Assembly: GCA_021234155.1 (NCBI GenBank) | Contig: JAJEKV010000062.1 | Coordinates: 1,074,261 to 1,138,260, forward strand | Direction of reading: 5' to 3' | Source: Isoetes taiwanensis | Taxonomy: Eukaryota > Streptophyta > Lycopodiopsida > Isoetales > Isoetaceae | Length of the DNA stretch: 64,000 bases | Shown: positions 45,635 through 56,584 of the stretch, one piece after another | Layout of the letters: every line of letters starts with the position of its first letter | Position numbering within the stretch: position 1 is the stretch's first letter | Program-made: the position numbers and the translations under genes | The notes under the pieces: model-generated | What the model saw: only the letters and a program-made list of their open reading frames with translations | Database searches by the model: none | What the model was told of the DNA's origin: nothing

Positions 45635-46170
45635 ATGACCACCGCCGACTTCAAGCGATGGTACAAATACAAGACCCATGTCGCCGAGGCGGATGTCAAC
45701 GACATCTTCCAAGTTTTGGGAAAGAAATTGATATCCAAGCCACGCTAAATGCAACCCCAAAGATACGTGCAAGTGCTAGCAGAGTTTCAAGCTAGGGTAG
45801 GACCCTCCCTTGTTCATGTTCCCCTTGCATAGGATATTTTGTTCCCCGCCCATCCTTTCAAGCGCCTTTGGAGGATGTCCCCAACATCGCCAAGTACCTA
45901 ACCAACAAAGCGCAAAGGCTGCCAGATTACATGGTCCTTACAGCCAACAGGACCAAGCACTTCTCCTACACCGCGGCCTTAGCCATTTTTTTATCCCACC
46001 GTGCCGAAAACCCAATGGGGGCAACCTCTATCCCTCCGATGGAGGTGGACCCCATAGCAGTGCAGGAAGAAGAGCAGATGCGTTTGCAATATCAGCAAGA
46101 GCAGGAAGGAGAAGACGAAGAAGAAGAGGAGTCCGACGAGCACTCGCAGGAGGAACGGCAACAAGCGTAA
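45635..46170 (+). pseudogene. Second cargo gene of the retrotransposon, unknown acidic protein
   Basis: The frame starts MTTADFKRWYKYKTHVAEAD at 45635 and is stopped at 45746-45748; the reading continues in the same frame (MQPQRYVQVLAEFQARVG) and then, after a shift near 45850, in the frame ending at 46170. That last part has VPNIAKYLTNKAQRLPDYMV, LTANRTKHFSYTAALAIFLS, HRAENPMG and a Glu/Gln-rich acidic tail (EEEQMRLQYQQEQEGEDEEE). It has its own promoter-like module like the histone-like gene. I compared it by eye with the H2A, H2B and H4 folds and saw no convincing match. The family is not recognised. Confidence 0.45.
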
Positions 46171-47460
46171 TCAGAGATGGCTTAACTTTGAGCAGAGCCG
46201 CGTAACATCGATTGCTTCCTCACTGCTAGGCATCACAAGCCTAGCCCCAATCATCATCAACCGAGAGGAGTAGTTACCCTCAACATCCGTAACCTTCCCC
46301 GAAAGTGCAGAGGGGAGCTCGATTGGACGAACTACTCCACCAGCTACGGGCAGCCGACTTGGACGACTTCATCGTCCGGGGAGCCCCTGACTTTCCGCCC
46401 AAGTGAGGGAAGCCGACACTTACACAGAGAGTCGACTTCGCATATCCGTGCCTACAAAGAAAGATCGTGCAAATGATGGACGAGCGAGAGCCGCCAACAG
46501 AGGAGGAGTTCCTCGCCTCCGTGAACGATGGGGATCCGTGGGGAAGACCACAAGCATTTTAATGCCGAGGCCTTCGACACCACCTCCATCAAGAGGAGCA
46601 GAATCGACCTCAGCGAAGTCGACTCCACAATTGAAGACCACCGACCTCACCGAAATAGAAGTCGATCTTTAATACGGAGGCAATGTGGCTCGAGGCCAAA
46701 CAAGCGAGAGGTTTCAAACGACGACAATGACAGTCCCCGAGGTACTACCGCCGCCGCCGCTAGATGGGGAGAATAGCGGTAATCAACCGCAAGTTCAGCC
46801 CCCCGTGAGGTGAAGAAGGAGTATTCATGCCGATTGCACTCTCGTGCTTCTAAGCAGGCATGCTCGCGATAGCGCCAAATGTCGACTACGCCGTCCCGGG
46901 TCAAGAGGGCAATGGCACTTGACCTCTTTCGACTTCGCCATACCCCATCGACGCCAGCGAGATTACGGTCACCGCAGCCCTTACATCCAACCGGGGTGGA
47001 AGAGCCGGTGAGAGCCTTTGCGTATGCTCGCCGCCAGTAAGCATCAGAACTTGGGTCATTCTAGGAACGACCCAAGTTAAGAAGTTCCTTGAGGACAACC
47101 CGTCGTCACCGGGCATTTCAAGATTAGTTAGACTCTTGATCCCTGAGACTTTTTGTACTAAAAATATTATATAATATATGAATATAATCTCTGCATAGCA
47201 CTTTAAATGTTTTGTTGATATATTTTTGCCCCACAACTATACCAACAAACATAAACAATGCAAGAGAACAAGGAAAACTAACCATATAGCCATGAACTAC
47301 TTGTGTATGCGCTAGAGGCCTAGGCTCGGGGAACGACAATGCCAAGACCTTAGGGAAGAAATGCACCCCCCTGCACTCCACCCCCGGCAAGGAACCTATT
47401 TGAAGATATGGAACCCATGACCCCAGAGGAAGAGATATCCCGATGAGGACGGACCTTGAG
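46171..47460 (+). other. Decayed spacer or third cargo region
   Basis: GC-rich sequence with many short frames, for example 46528-46776 (FNAEAFDTTSIKRSRIDLSE) and 46403-46672, none with a recognised motif. The segment near 47000-47110 (VKKFLEDNPSS) also looks weakly coding. Given the two units before it, a third decayed gene is possible but unproven. Confidence 0.3.
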
Positions 47461-47462
47461 CG

Positions 47463-47471
47463 TATATAAAG
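47463..47471 (+). promoter_or_regulatory. TATA box ahead of gag
   Basis: TATATAAAG lies 45 bp before the ATG at 47508. No 67-bp palindrome pair lies upstream of this one. Confidence 0.35.
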
Positions 47472-47507
47472 GCTCATAGCCGCATGCTGTGAGCTGGTTC
47501 GGGGGCA

Positions 47508-48590
47508 ATGCTCAACCGCCACAAGCATCAGCTCGAAAAACAGAAGGGACAAGAAGAGGAGCAAGAGAAGAAGATCCCCAGCTCGACCTCCTCCGACTCA
47601 AGCTCGAGTCGACCGACCGAGGAAGAAGAAGAGCAGCCCAGACCTAACAGACGCAAGGCAAAGGAACACCAAGAGGAAGGCGAGGGAACACCCCGATGGA
47701 TCGACAAAGAGACACCAGTGGCCTCCGACTACCGTAAGAAGGTAGATTCCGTGATTGGGCAATGTATGGAAGGCCCAGAATCGAATAGTTCTCTGGGAGA
47801 ACAGTCGATTGGAAGCAGAGGCATGGTCGGACTAAATGAGTGAGTACCTGCAATGCTTATGGCATGAAGGATAAAGACAAAGGAAGAGTGGCAAATGTAG
47901 CCAACTTGAAAGGAGCCGCACGGATTTGGTGGAAGGGTTATGCAAAGGCACATGGCTTGAGCAGGATGCTTGTAAGTTCGTGAAGTTTGCTAAAGCCTTC
48001 AAACGCCATTACGCCCCAAGGGAACATAAGTCTAGTATGATGCAAAGAGCTTCTACGTGTGCTGCAAAGAAGGCAACAAATCAGTCTGTAAGTATACAGA
48101 GGAATTCATGAGACTGAGGTCAGATGAAAAAGTAAATTGGGTGAGAAGCATGCAAGAGAAAGCTATATTGAGGGGTCAATGAGGAGATCCGCAAGTTTGT
48201 GAGGGCAATAAACCCTAAGACAAGATCGTAAGGCAGTCCAAGGCTATAAGCTTGCAAGGGACTGACCTCGTAATAGCGGGCGAGGGCAAAAAGATTTCCG
48301 TGACAAAGGCAAGGCGACAGAAGCTATAGCCCTAGAGCAGCCAAATTCCCAGTCCAAATTTAGAGCCCCATATGGTGGCAAACTGGGAAACAAACAAAGA
48401 GAAGAAGCAGTGTGTCCTTCAAGGACAAGCAGAGGGGTCAAACTACTCCAAAGCAAAGGCGATCCTTTTGCAGCGATGCCCAAGGAAAAGAGACAGAGTG
48501 CATAGAAAAGCAAAATTTTGTTTCAAAAAAGCTTCCAACATAGGACAAATGAAACCCGCCTCTACGCCATGAATGCAAATACTTAGCGGA
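47508..48590 (+). pseudogene. Retrotransposon gag
   Basis: Gag forms the particle that packages element RNA. The frame starting 47508 (MLNRHKHQLEKQKGQEEEQE) is a charged, Ser/Glu-rich N-terminal part of 111 residues. After a shift come the conserved gag core pieces: VANLKGAARIWWKGYAKAHG near 47900, then DACKFVKFAKAFKRHYAPRE near 47970, then YTEEFMRLRSDEKVNW near 48095. These match the capsid core of plant Ty3/Gypsy gag (retrotransposon gag family). I see no intact zinc knuckle before the protease. Several frameshifts make it non-functional. Confidence 0.75.
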
Positions 48591-48591
48591 G

Positions 48592-49254
48592 TTGGGAGAT
48601 TGGGACACTCTGTCTGACGACGACGGCGAGGAAGCCCACGACTACATTCAGGGTGAGTGTCATATCTTTGCCGCAATAGATACAGAGCAAGCAGAGAGCC
48701 AATATAAAGTAATTTCCACAATAGGGAAGGCCAAGGCCAAGTCCTTCATAGTCTTGATAGACTCAGGAAGTAGCCATAACTTTGCATCCCCCAGAATGGT
48801 CCAAATGTTGAAGTTGAAACCACTAAAGTCAAAGCCAAGGCCTGTTGTCTTAGCAAGTGGTGCAGTAAGGCAGATGGCAGGCAAAAGAATTAACTTCGAC
48901 ATCGACTTGCCAGGGATTAAGATCCAGATGGGAGCAGAAGTAATGGGCATTGGCAAGTACGACCTGATCATAGGAATGGAGTACCTTGGACCAGCAGGGG
49001 CCATTATCGATTGTGGAAAGCGGAAGGTGACCTTCCCAACACCCGACGGCAAGATCATTGAGATCACAGGTAAAGAAGTTGTTCCCATCATGCGTTGTAT
49101 GTCTTCTAAGCGAATCGCTCAAGTGCATCAAGAGCGAACAGTGGCATACATCTTCAAGCTTGAGATTGACGAGCCCGGGCGAGGAAAGCAAAGAAGACAG
49201 AGTGCTCGCCAAGTTGCCGAAGCAAATAGCTCAGCTGATCACGGAGTTCCATGA
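48592..49254 (+). pseudogene. Retrotransposon aspartic protease
   Basis: An open frame of 220 residues. The active-site motif is VLIDSGSSHNFAS (near 48755), preceded by an approach segment YKVISTIGKAKAKSFI. The second conserved block is GKYDLIIGMEYLGPAGAIID near 48955, the usual flap-side motif of plant Ty3/Gypsy proteases. The domain itself looks intact, but its upstream and downstream neighbours are in other frames. The start at 48592 is only the first usable codon; in an intact element it would be part of the gag-pol polyprotein. Confidence 0.85.
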
Positions 49255-49349
49255 TCTCTTTCCGTGATGAGATCAAACAGCTCACCAGATAGGGGAGTCG
49301 AAAGTGTGAGATAGCACTCGAACCGAGCAAAGCCGACAAGTAAGGCTCC

Positions 49350-50582
49350 ATACGTAATGACGACGCAGAGTTGACGGAGCCGAAGAAGCAATTGTAGTGG
49401 AGTTGCTCGACCTAGGCTTCATTAGACCTAGTGTCTCGCCATTTGGAGCCCATTCTCTTTGTAAAGAAGAAGGATGGCGCTTTAAGAATGTGCATAGACT
49501 ATAGGCGCTTGAACAAGCACACCATTAAGAACAAGTACGCCCCCCCCCGTGATCGTATTTAATTTGATGGATCAACTCCAAGGTGCAAAGGTCTTCCAAA
49601 ATCGACTTAAGGTCGCTTATCATCGATCGATAAAGGAAGAAGATATCCATAAGTCCGCCTTCTAACGCGGTATGGGCATTATGAGTTCACGGTAATGCCT
49701 TTCGCTTATCGAATGCCCCGCCGACGCTCATGAGGCTCATGAACGACATCTTCGTGGGAGTTTTGAGACACCTTTGTGATTGTATTCTTTGATGACATTT
49801 TGGTGTATAGCGATCCCTTGAAGAGCACGCATAACACTTAAGGAGAGTGCTAGAGAAGTTGAAGAGGCACCAGTAAATGCCAAGTTGTCGGGCGTCACTT
49901 CGCAAAATGGGAAGGTGGAATACCGTGGTCATGTGATCTCGCAGTAAGGAATCTCGACGGATCCCCGCCAAGATTGAAGCCGCCATTCAAAGGGCCGGGC
50001 CGAAGAATATGCATGAAGTCGGTTTTTCTACCAGCAGTGGTACTACAGAAGTTCGTGGAAGAATCTTTGCTAAGATAGCGCCCCGCTAACGACTTGACGA
50101 GGGTGGAGAAAGTGAAAGATTGGGCGTAGCATTGGCACAAGAAAGCCCGCTGTGGTTTGAATTGTTGAAGGAAGCTTTAACAACCGCCCCGCCTTAACCC
50201 CGCTGACCCTCGAGAAAGATAAGCTTGTAGCAACAGACGCGAGTAAGATAGCTACAAAAAGCAGCCCTCATGCAAGAAGAGCGCGTGGTAGCGATGATTC
50301 TAGGAAGATGAACGACGCAACGCCGCTTACCCCACCCACGCATCGTGAATTGCTTGCGGTTGTCGTGGCATTAAGAATTTGGAGGCACTACCTTTTGGGA
50401 AGGAAGTTCCAGCTTGGATACGCACTCATCGAGCCTCCAAGATGTATTCACGCGAACCACACCTCAACCCGAGGCGTAGAAGGTGGATGGAGTTCCTTGA
50501 AGAGTATGACTTTGATATAGTCTACAAGCCGTGGAAGCTCAATGTGGTAGCGATGCGCTTTCAAGGCATCCCCGACAACTAG
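49350..50582 (+). pseudogene. Retrotransposon reverse transcriptase and RNase H
   Basis: The RT pieces in order: [16 protein letters not shown] near 49405, [20 protein letters not shown] near 49465, LMDQLQGAKVF near 49565, and the active site VIVFFDDILVYSD near 49785. RNase H pieces: LVATDASKIA near 50225, HRELLAVVVALRIWRHYLLG near 50340, then SKMYSREPHLNPRRRRWMEF and LEEYDFDIVYKPWKLN near 50500. The order and motifs are those of Ty3/Gypsy. Frameshifts between nearly every block show old decay. Confidence 0.85.
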
Positions 50583-50599
50583 AGTGCATTGCAATGCAA

Positions 50600-52080
50600 T
50601 TTCAACGCCTCCAAATGAACTTTGGTAAGAAGATTGAAGAGTCCTTGCCAACGGACGGGGATTTCAAGGAAGTGATGGGCAAGCCTCTCTAGAGAGGCTA
50701 GAACAGATAAGGAGCGGGAAACCTTTAAACATTATAAGAAGGAAGGCAACCTGTTATACCATAAGAACAAGTTGTGCGCACCAATCATCGTGTAAGGAAA
50801 TTGATCCTCCACGACACGCGACAACAAAATTCAATAGCCGGCCATGCGATTCATGAAAACATATTTCAAAGTGCGCAGCAGCCTATTATTGGCCAGAATG
50901 AAGAAGCAAGTAGCTCGCTACATCGAGAATGCCGCTTATGTCGCCAGACGAAGGCGAAGCAACTTCAATTCCAGTGAGCATTAGAGCCATTGGCGGTGCC
51001 AAACGCTAAGTGGGAGGTGATTAGCATGGATTTCATCACAGACTCCCAAGGACCGCAAGAGGGAAAGATGCTGATGGTAGTAGCCTCGATAAGTTGTCGA
51101 AAATGGCACATTTTGTGCCTTGCAGACCACGATACAGCCTATGGATACAAATGGGCTCTTCACCAAAGAGATTTTCGTGCTTCATGGCATGCCAAGGGAG
51201 ATTATCTCCCATGTGGATCCGGTTCATGAGTGCCTTCCGCAAGACCTCTTTACGACGATTCTCGACCAAGTTATCCATGAGCACGCATATCATCCCCGCA
51301 TCGATGGCCAAACGGAGCTTTACCAACAGATTTTAGAGGACATGCTACTTAAACTATGTCCGAATAAGCAAGGTATGTGGGAAGAATTTATTCACTTGGT
51401 GGAATTTGCCTACAATAGCACCAAGCGTGAATCATCCCAAATGTCGCCGCTTATGATTAATTACGCTATCGCTGTAACTCCGCATTAATTTGGCACAACC
51501 CCGCGGTCAAAAGTGGAAGTTTCAAGCAGCCAGATGTTGGCCGATATGCGCAGCCTTGTGGAAGAAGTTCGAGGGTATTTGCTAGCAGCAAGAAGTCGAT
51601 AAAAAGCATCGCCGACAAGCATCGAACAAATGAGAGTTCAAAGTTGGAGATGATGTATGGCTCAAGATCAAGGTGAAGCAGCTAAGCTCGACCTGAATTG
51701 CAAGAAGCTTGCTCCAAGGTGGGCTGGACCTTCGTAATAGTCAAGAGAGTAGGTAATCAATCCTACAAGCTAGACTTGCCAAAGACACCTAAAGATTCAT
51801 AAGGTCTTCCACGTGAGTTTGTTGAAGAAGCACACTCCAAATCCGCACGGTCTTGGACTCTCAACGTTGTTGGAAATGACGGAGGAGCAAATTGAAATAG
51901 TTCCGCAATTGATTCTTGATAAAGCTTTCAAGAAAACGAGGAGATCGAATTCCTCCAAGATTTGGTCAAGTGGGGACACTTACCGCTGGAAGACGCGACA
52001 TGGGTACTTAAGAAAGATTTAGTGAAGCAAAGTACCACGCTTTATGGAGCAATGGGACGGCAAGGTCATCTCCCAAGAAA
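50600..52080 (+). pseudogene. Retrotransposon integrase with chromodomain-like end
   Basis: The zinc-binding part near 50810-50960 has the H..H...C..C arrangement (LHDTRQQNSIAGHAIHENIF, HRECRLCRQTKAK). The catalytic core has MDFITDSQGPQEGKMLMVVA (first Asp) near 51025, MSKMAHFVPC near 51094, LHGMPREIISHVDPVH with the second Asp near 51180, and HPRIDGQTELYQQILEDMLL (Glu region) near 51300. Downstream FHVSLLKKH near 51810 opens the C-terminal module, and across a shift LILDKAFKKTRR and LVKWGHLPLEDATWVLKKDL (about 51918-52020) form a chromodomain-like segment as in chromoviruses. In that group the chromodomain recognises modified histone tails and steers integration. Confidence 0.8.
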
Positions 52081-52962
52081 TCGGCTCAGCATGTCGATTT
52101 GTGTAGATTAATTCTATGTTTAGTTAAGATTAATCTACGATGCAACCTACGCTTGGTATGGGTCGCATGCGTTGTTATCGGCGATGAGACCACTACGGTG
52201 ATCTCTAGGGCGTGGTATAATGTCAATGTAGGCATGACCGCTGCTTTCCTTTGGGCGAAAGTGGAAGGTAGATTAGAAAGTCTACTGTCCGACGGTAGAG
52301 ACGACCTCGAGAAAAGGAGGTCATGAAGGAATGCACCGATAGGAAAAGCACCTCTAGCCCCATATATGCTTTGATAGGAGGAATCGGCCTTCACGCCCAT
52401 ATACCGAAGGACCTATCCTCCACGCCGGGCAACTAGGGTGTAGGCATGAGCGCATATAGGCATATAGGTGTCGCCTCCACGGCCATAATGGAAGATTCAC
52501 CCTCTTCCTACGGAGATTAGCCATGCATCCATGTAGATAGGTGGGTGGTCACCATATAACCAAAAAATTTTATTAATAATTATAATGGTACTAACGTAGT
52601 ATCGACCGCAAGCAGCCAATAGAGCCTCGAGGGCAAGGAGGTCGAAGAAGTTTAAGACTTGCAACACAAATTTTGTTGGAATGTGTTGCAAGGAATGAAG
52701 AAGTACCTCTGGACGTTAATTTTAATTTTGATAAACTTAATTGTCATGTTAACTGAATTATTGAGTAATCTCTTTTAATGATGTTATGAATTGATAAGTT
52801 ATTTCATAATGTGATGGCGTGATAATGTCCTAAAAATATTACCTTAAGGTAATCTTAATAAATGTGTAAGTATTATAGTAGTTATAGTATGCATCAGGTT
52901 GATTGCAGGTTAGGACGATCCCAAGGTGGGGAGACCCACGATGTTGCGGACAGCATCATTTC
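52081..52962 (+). other. 3' non-coding region of the LTR element
   Basis: Between integrase and the polypurine tract lies about 0.9 kb without recognisable coding sequence. A second polypurine-like stretch, caaggtggggaga, lies at 52922-52934, duplicating the one at the LTR border. Confidence 0.5.
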
Positions 52963-52975
52963 AAGGTGGGGAGAA
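52963..52975 (+). promoter_or_regulatory. Polypurine tract
   Basis: AAGGTGGGGAGAA directly precedes the 3' repeat, as required for priming plus-strand DNA. Confidence 0.75.
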
Positions 52976-55517
52976 TGTGACGTTTCCAGACGATACGGTC
53001 CCGTGATCGATATCGCATCGCCTGTCACGCCGCATTAACGCCCCACCGACCGACGGTACGCCAAACGCAGGGCATAAAATTGATACTGGGTAGCAGAAAT
53101 CACCGTCCGGACGTCGCTTAAAGTGCTTAAACGCAGCGATTTTTCAGCACATAATAAGCATTTAACGTGCGGCAAGCACCCGATGAAATATTTTTTGGTT
53201 GATTCACAATAATTCTTCACGAAAGTGACTCAAATTTGATCTCCTAATACGTTTTTGCATCTCCAATCTAATGGAAGAGACGGCATTAGATTTTATGAAG
53301 CCATTTGTGAGATATAAGCTTTTCCCTTATAGATACCAGAAATCATTTTTTAGCTTTTTTCACTATCAATCCTCTATGGAATGATCTGAAACTTGACCTC
53401 CAAAGACGTTTTTGCATCACGAATCCAATGGAACAGACGGCATCAAATTCTGTATTGTAGTTTGTAAGATATTAGGCTTTTACTTGGAAAATATCAGAAA
53501 TCGTTTTTGGCCTCTTGCGGTGAAAATACTCAATGGATTTACCTGAAACTTGGTGTCCTAGAACGTTTTGTACTAAAAATCCATAGGAACCGACGGCAAT
53601 CCATTTCGGCAAGTAGTTTATGAGATATTGGCTTCTACTCTATGGCAACCTTGATCGAATTTTTCATGATTGTGCTCAAAATATGCAATGTAGAAGCCGC
53701 AATTTCATAAGGATCCTTAGTTTTGGATGCCGATTCCAATGAGCCATAGCTTGTCAGATTTGGTGAAGTAGATCAAATGCCACAAATGGAGTGCCCCTCG
53801 CCGTTACTGAAGCATCTGCTCATATCAAGAAATTTTAGCCGCTGATTGATTTTGATGGTCCTAATGGTCCGTGTCTTCTCATAGTGTCCATTTATTTACG
53901 CAGCTTAATATGTGCTTCGCCAAAAGTGTACCCCACTAGCAATTTTGTACCCGTAGCCGTGGGTAGCCCTAGGGGTAACGTGCCGTAAATATGTGCAACT
54001 ACTAATGTGCATTTTTCCAATGTACACATTAATGTGGGCACACATTTCCATGTGGTCACTTGATGCCAAGTGGGCCACACCCATAGGTGCAATTAATGTG
54101 CACATTTTCCAATGTACACATTAATGTGGGCACACATTTCCATGTGGGCACATTTTGCCACCTAGCCATTAAAGGCAAGTGGGCCCATTACCAATTATCC
54201 CACATGCCTAAAGGGGATAATTGGAAACCCTAGCCAACCCCTTGTCTATTAAGGGAGGGAAACCCTAACTTGCCCAATTTTCGCTTCTAGGGTTTTAGAA
54301 CTGCTCGCTCGCCGCCTCAACAGCCAAAACCGCCTCCCACTCGAGAGGTTTGCACCATTGGTTTCCCTTGATTCGAAAGCGCCAAAGAGGGATGGTCGAG
54401 CTCAGTCGAGGAGCCACTCAAGGATCAGTATTTGGTTAATTAGATAGTCTAAACCCCTGCTTCACCATAGAATCAAGAGGTTTAGCCTATTAAATTGCCC
54501 ATAGCAGCCTTTCTAGATCTCTAGATACCAACCTCTAACTAAAGAACCTAACTTTATGATGTAGATTAGATATAGTTCTTTAGTTCTTCCTCACATGTAT
54601 GTGGATGGTGTATCTCTATGAACTCCTTGTATTGGGAAGGGGGTAGAGACCTAAAGCTTGGTAGTAGATGCTCCTAGAGTAGCCTCTAGCACACTATAGA
54701 TTCGCCTCAGGTACAAGAGCCACACCAGTGTTGTGGGTGAAGGGGCCACCGGGCTAAGAAGGAGGTTCATGTCCCGACTCCTCAAAGATCCCTCCGGGTG
54801 TGTAAGGCCTACCAGGATCATTGTGACTAGGTCTAATGGCTCACCACCGAAAGCGGGTGAGGCATGGACCCGACACCGCGGAAGTGGTGTACACTTTCCG
54901 CTGGGTTCACTCAATACCGGCAAAGGGCCTCTAGTCACCTTGAGTCGGCATGTAGACTTCGAGGGGAGTGATCCCTTCCCGCCCCATCGAATCGGGAGGA
55001 TGAAGCCCAGAATAGCCCTTCCGGGCTATGCATCCCACTGGCTACAGTCAAAGTCCCGACGCTTTTCAAATTACCTACTCGCAAAGTGTGCACAGAGGGG
55101 CGGATGGAGGGACAACCCTATGCCATGTTCATATGCCACCAATCCATTGCCATGAATTCTGCCCAGAATGAACTCGAGACCCCAGCCGTCCATCCATCCC
55201 CTTGAGTCCGGAGCCTTGGGTAGAACTCCCCATATGTATTGTGCTCACCTTGTTTATGCAGATGTGATGGACCACCCCTCGAGGTGGATATGTGCTTATG
55301 TTATATACTGACATGTATGTTTACGCTTCCGCAGCTAGGTAGGCCCTGAGCGAGACGGGGTAAAATGACCCCTTCACTCTTCCCACTGGAACCAAATACG
55401 GTTGCAGCAAAGTTGTTATGTGGAGGGCCCCAGATCGCATGGAGCTGGTATGGGGAGGAACTTCCTCGCTTGTATACCTGGTGAGAGCAATCGTGATACC
55501 AGTAGGGGACGCCATTA
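52976..55517 (+). repeat. 3' long terminal repeat, with an extra 0.85 kb
   Basis: It starts TGTGACGTTTCC and ends at a degraded GGGGACGCCATT, with the target duplication AAGGT following. It matches the 5' repeat except that about 0.85 kb (about 53087-53945) has no counterpart there. This extra part holds three diverged tandem units of about 150 bp (gtttttgcatc, aatggaa, gacggcat, gagatat.gctttt; near 53250-53370, 53400-53520, 53550-53660). Confidence 0.85.
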
Positions 55518-55754
55518 AAGGTAAAAGTCCGCTGACCGTGACCGTAAAGGTTTTTTTTTTTAATGAGAAATATGCTAAAAGCTTGGAACAATATCTATCC
55601 TGCCTTTGCTTTCTCAAAAGTGGATCTAGTACATTTTGAGATGTCTATCTTTTGATCCCTATCTATAGTGATCATCCAAACTATGTTCTTGCTCTTAAGC
55701 ACCCCCAAATTTACAAAAAGTGGAAATCAAGTGGCTTAAATTTTATTAAAGACC

Positions 55755-56400
55755 TCTAGAATAATAGAATAGAATATGATTTTATAATGGTAGATGGATA
55801 TCTTGGTCTAATTTGAAGATGAAAATCAAGGGTACTGTGTCAGATAGAAAGATCTCATATTAAACAAACTGTTGGGAATATTGCGCCATCTACTACTCCT
55901 AACTTTGAATTTGATTAGTTGCTTAATGATAAACATTACTACAAGGTTAGTACCATCTATTTCCTCAACCAAAATGCCAATCTAGCTATGTCAGCTTCCC
56001 AATGGAATCTTAGTTTGCTGGCTTCTAAAACTCTAATTGGCAATATCTGGAATTCTTATGCTTCCAAGAAGATCTCTTTCTTCATTTGGCTTATTGCCGA
56101 TAAAAGTGTTCTCTGTCTGCTGAGCTATTCCAAGAGAGATCAAAGATGATCTCCTCTTTGCCCTCTAAATTGCAATGACATTGAAAGCATGGAGCATATC
56201 TTCTTCTGTTCCAAGCTTAAGCCCTTTTGGAGATGGTTTGATAATTACTTTGGTACCCATGATAGAAGCTCCATAATTCATTTCCTACAAGCTAACAATT
56301 CCTTCAAAAACACTATTGTTTTCCTTGCTTTATGGAATGTCTAGAAATCCAGAAATAGGTGCTTATATGGCCATAAGAGATTCTAACCATCATTCAATTA
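55755..56400 (+). pseudogene. Remnant of a second LINE type (zf-RVT region)
   Basis: The frame 55919-56149 and its continuation past a stop read NIWNSYASKKISFFIWLIAD, SVLCLLSYSKRDQR, then CPLNCNDIESMEHIFFCSKL and FWRWFDNYFG. This is the zinc-binding region found at the C-terminus of plant L1-type reverse transcriptases (W....P.K..FFIWL, C..C...E...H.FF.C....W). It differs clearly from the LINE at 4075-9096. A short agaatagaatatgattttat stretch at 55758-55780 is a trace of the other family's 3' tail. Confidence 0.7.
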
Positions 56401-56584
56401 AATTGAGATTATGTCTTAATTTTGGGACAAATTTCATATTGTATATTTTTTATAGCATATTCAAATTCACACAAACCACCTCAAAAGTATGAAAATGTAA
56501 TCTCATATTATTTACAAAATAGTCAATATTTCACAATATAGCACCATATTATAAAAACGTGATGTAGAAAATTTACATAGTTAT

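Larger units (their letters stand above)
41367..55522 (+). mobile_element. 14.1-kb Ty3/Gypsy chromovirus-type LTR retrotransposon carrying a histone H3-like gene
   Basis: The element is bounded by the 5-bp target duplication AAGGT (41367-41371 and 55518-55522). It has long terminal repeats at 41372-43030 and 52976-55517, a primer site for initiator tRNA-Met, a polypurine tract, and gag, protease, RT, RNase H and integrase in Ty3/Gypsy order. The integrase ends in a chromodomain-like segment. Unusually, 4.5 kb of cargo lies between the primer site and gag, holding two promoter-like modules and two reading units, the first with histone H3 features. All coding regions contain stops and frameshifts, so this copy is dead. 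The LTRs differ by many small changes and one indel of about 0.85 kb, so the insertion is not recent. Confidence 0.85.

Noticed and set aside
45635..47110. Possible H2A, H2B or H4 genes next to the H3-like gene
   Set aside because: I compared all three plus frames by eye with the core histone folds and found only chance-level words such as VNDIF and VKKFLEDN. No helix order is kept.
49687..50140. Minus-strand frames opposite the retrotransposon RT
   Set aside because: The plus strand carries clear RT motifs here; the minus frames have none.
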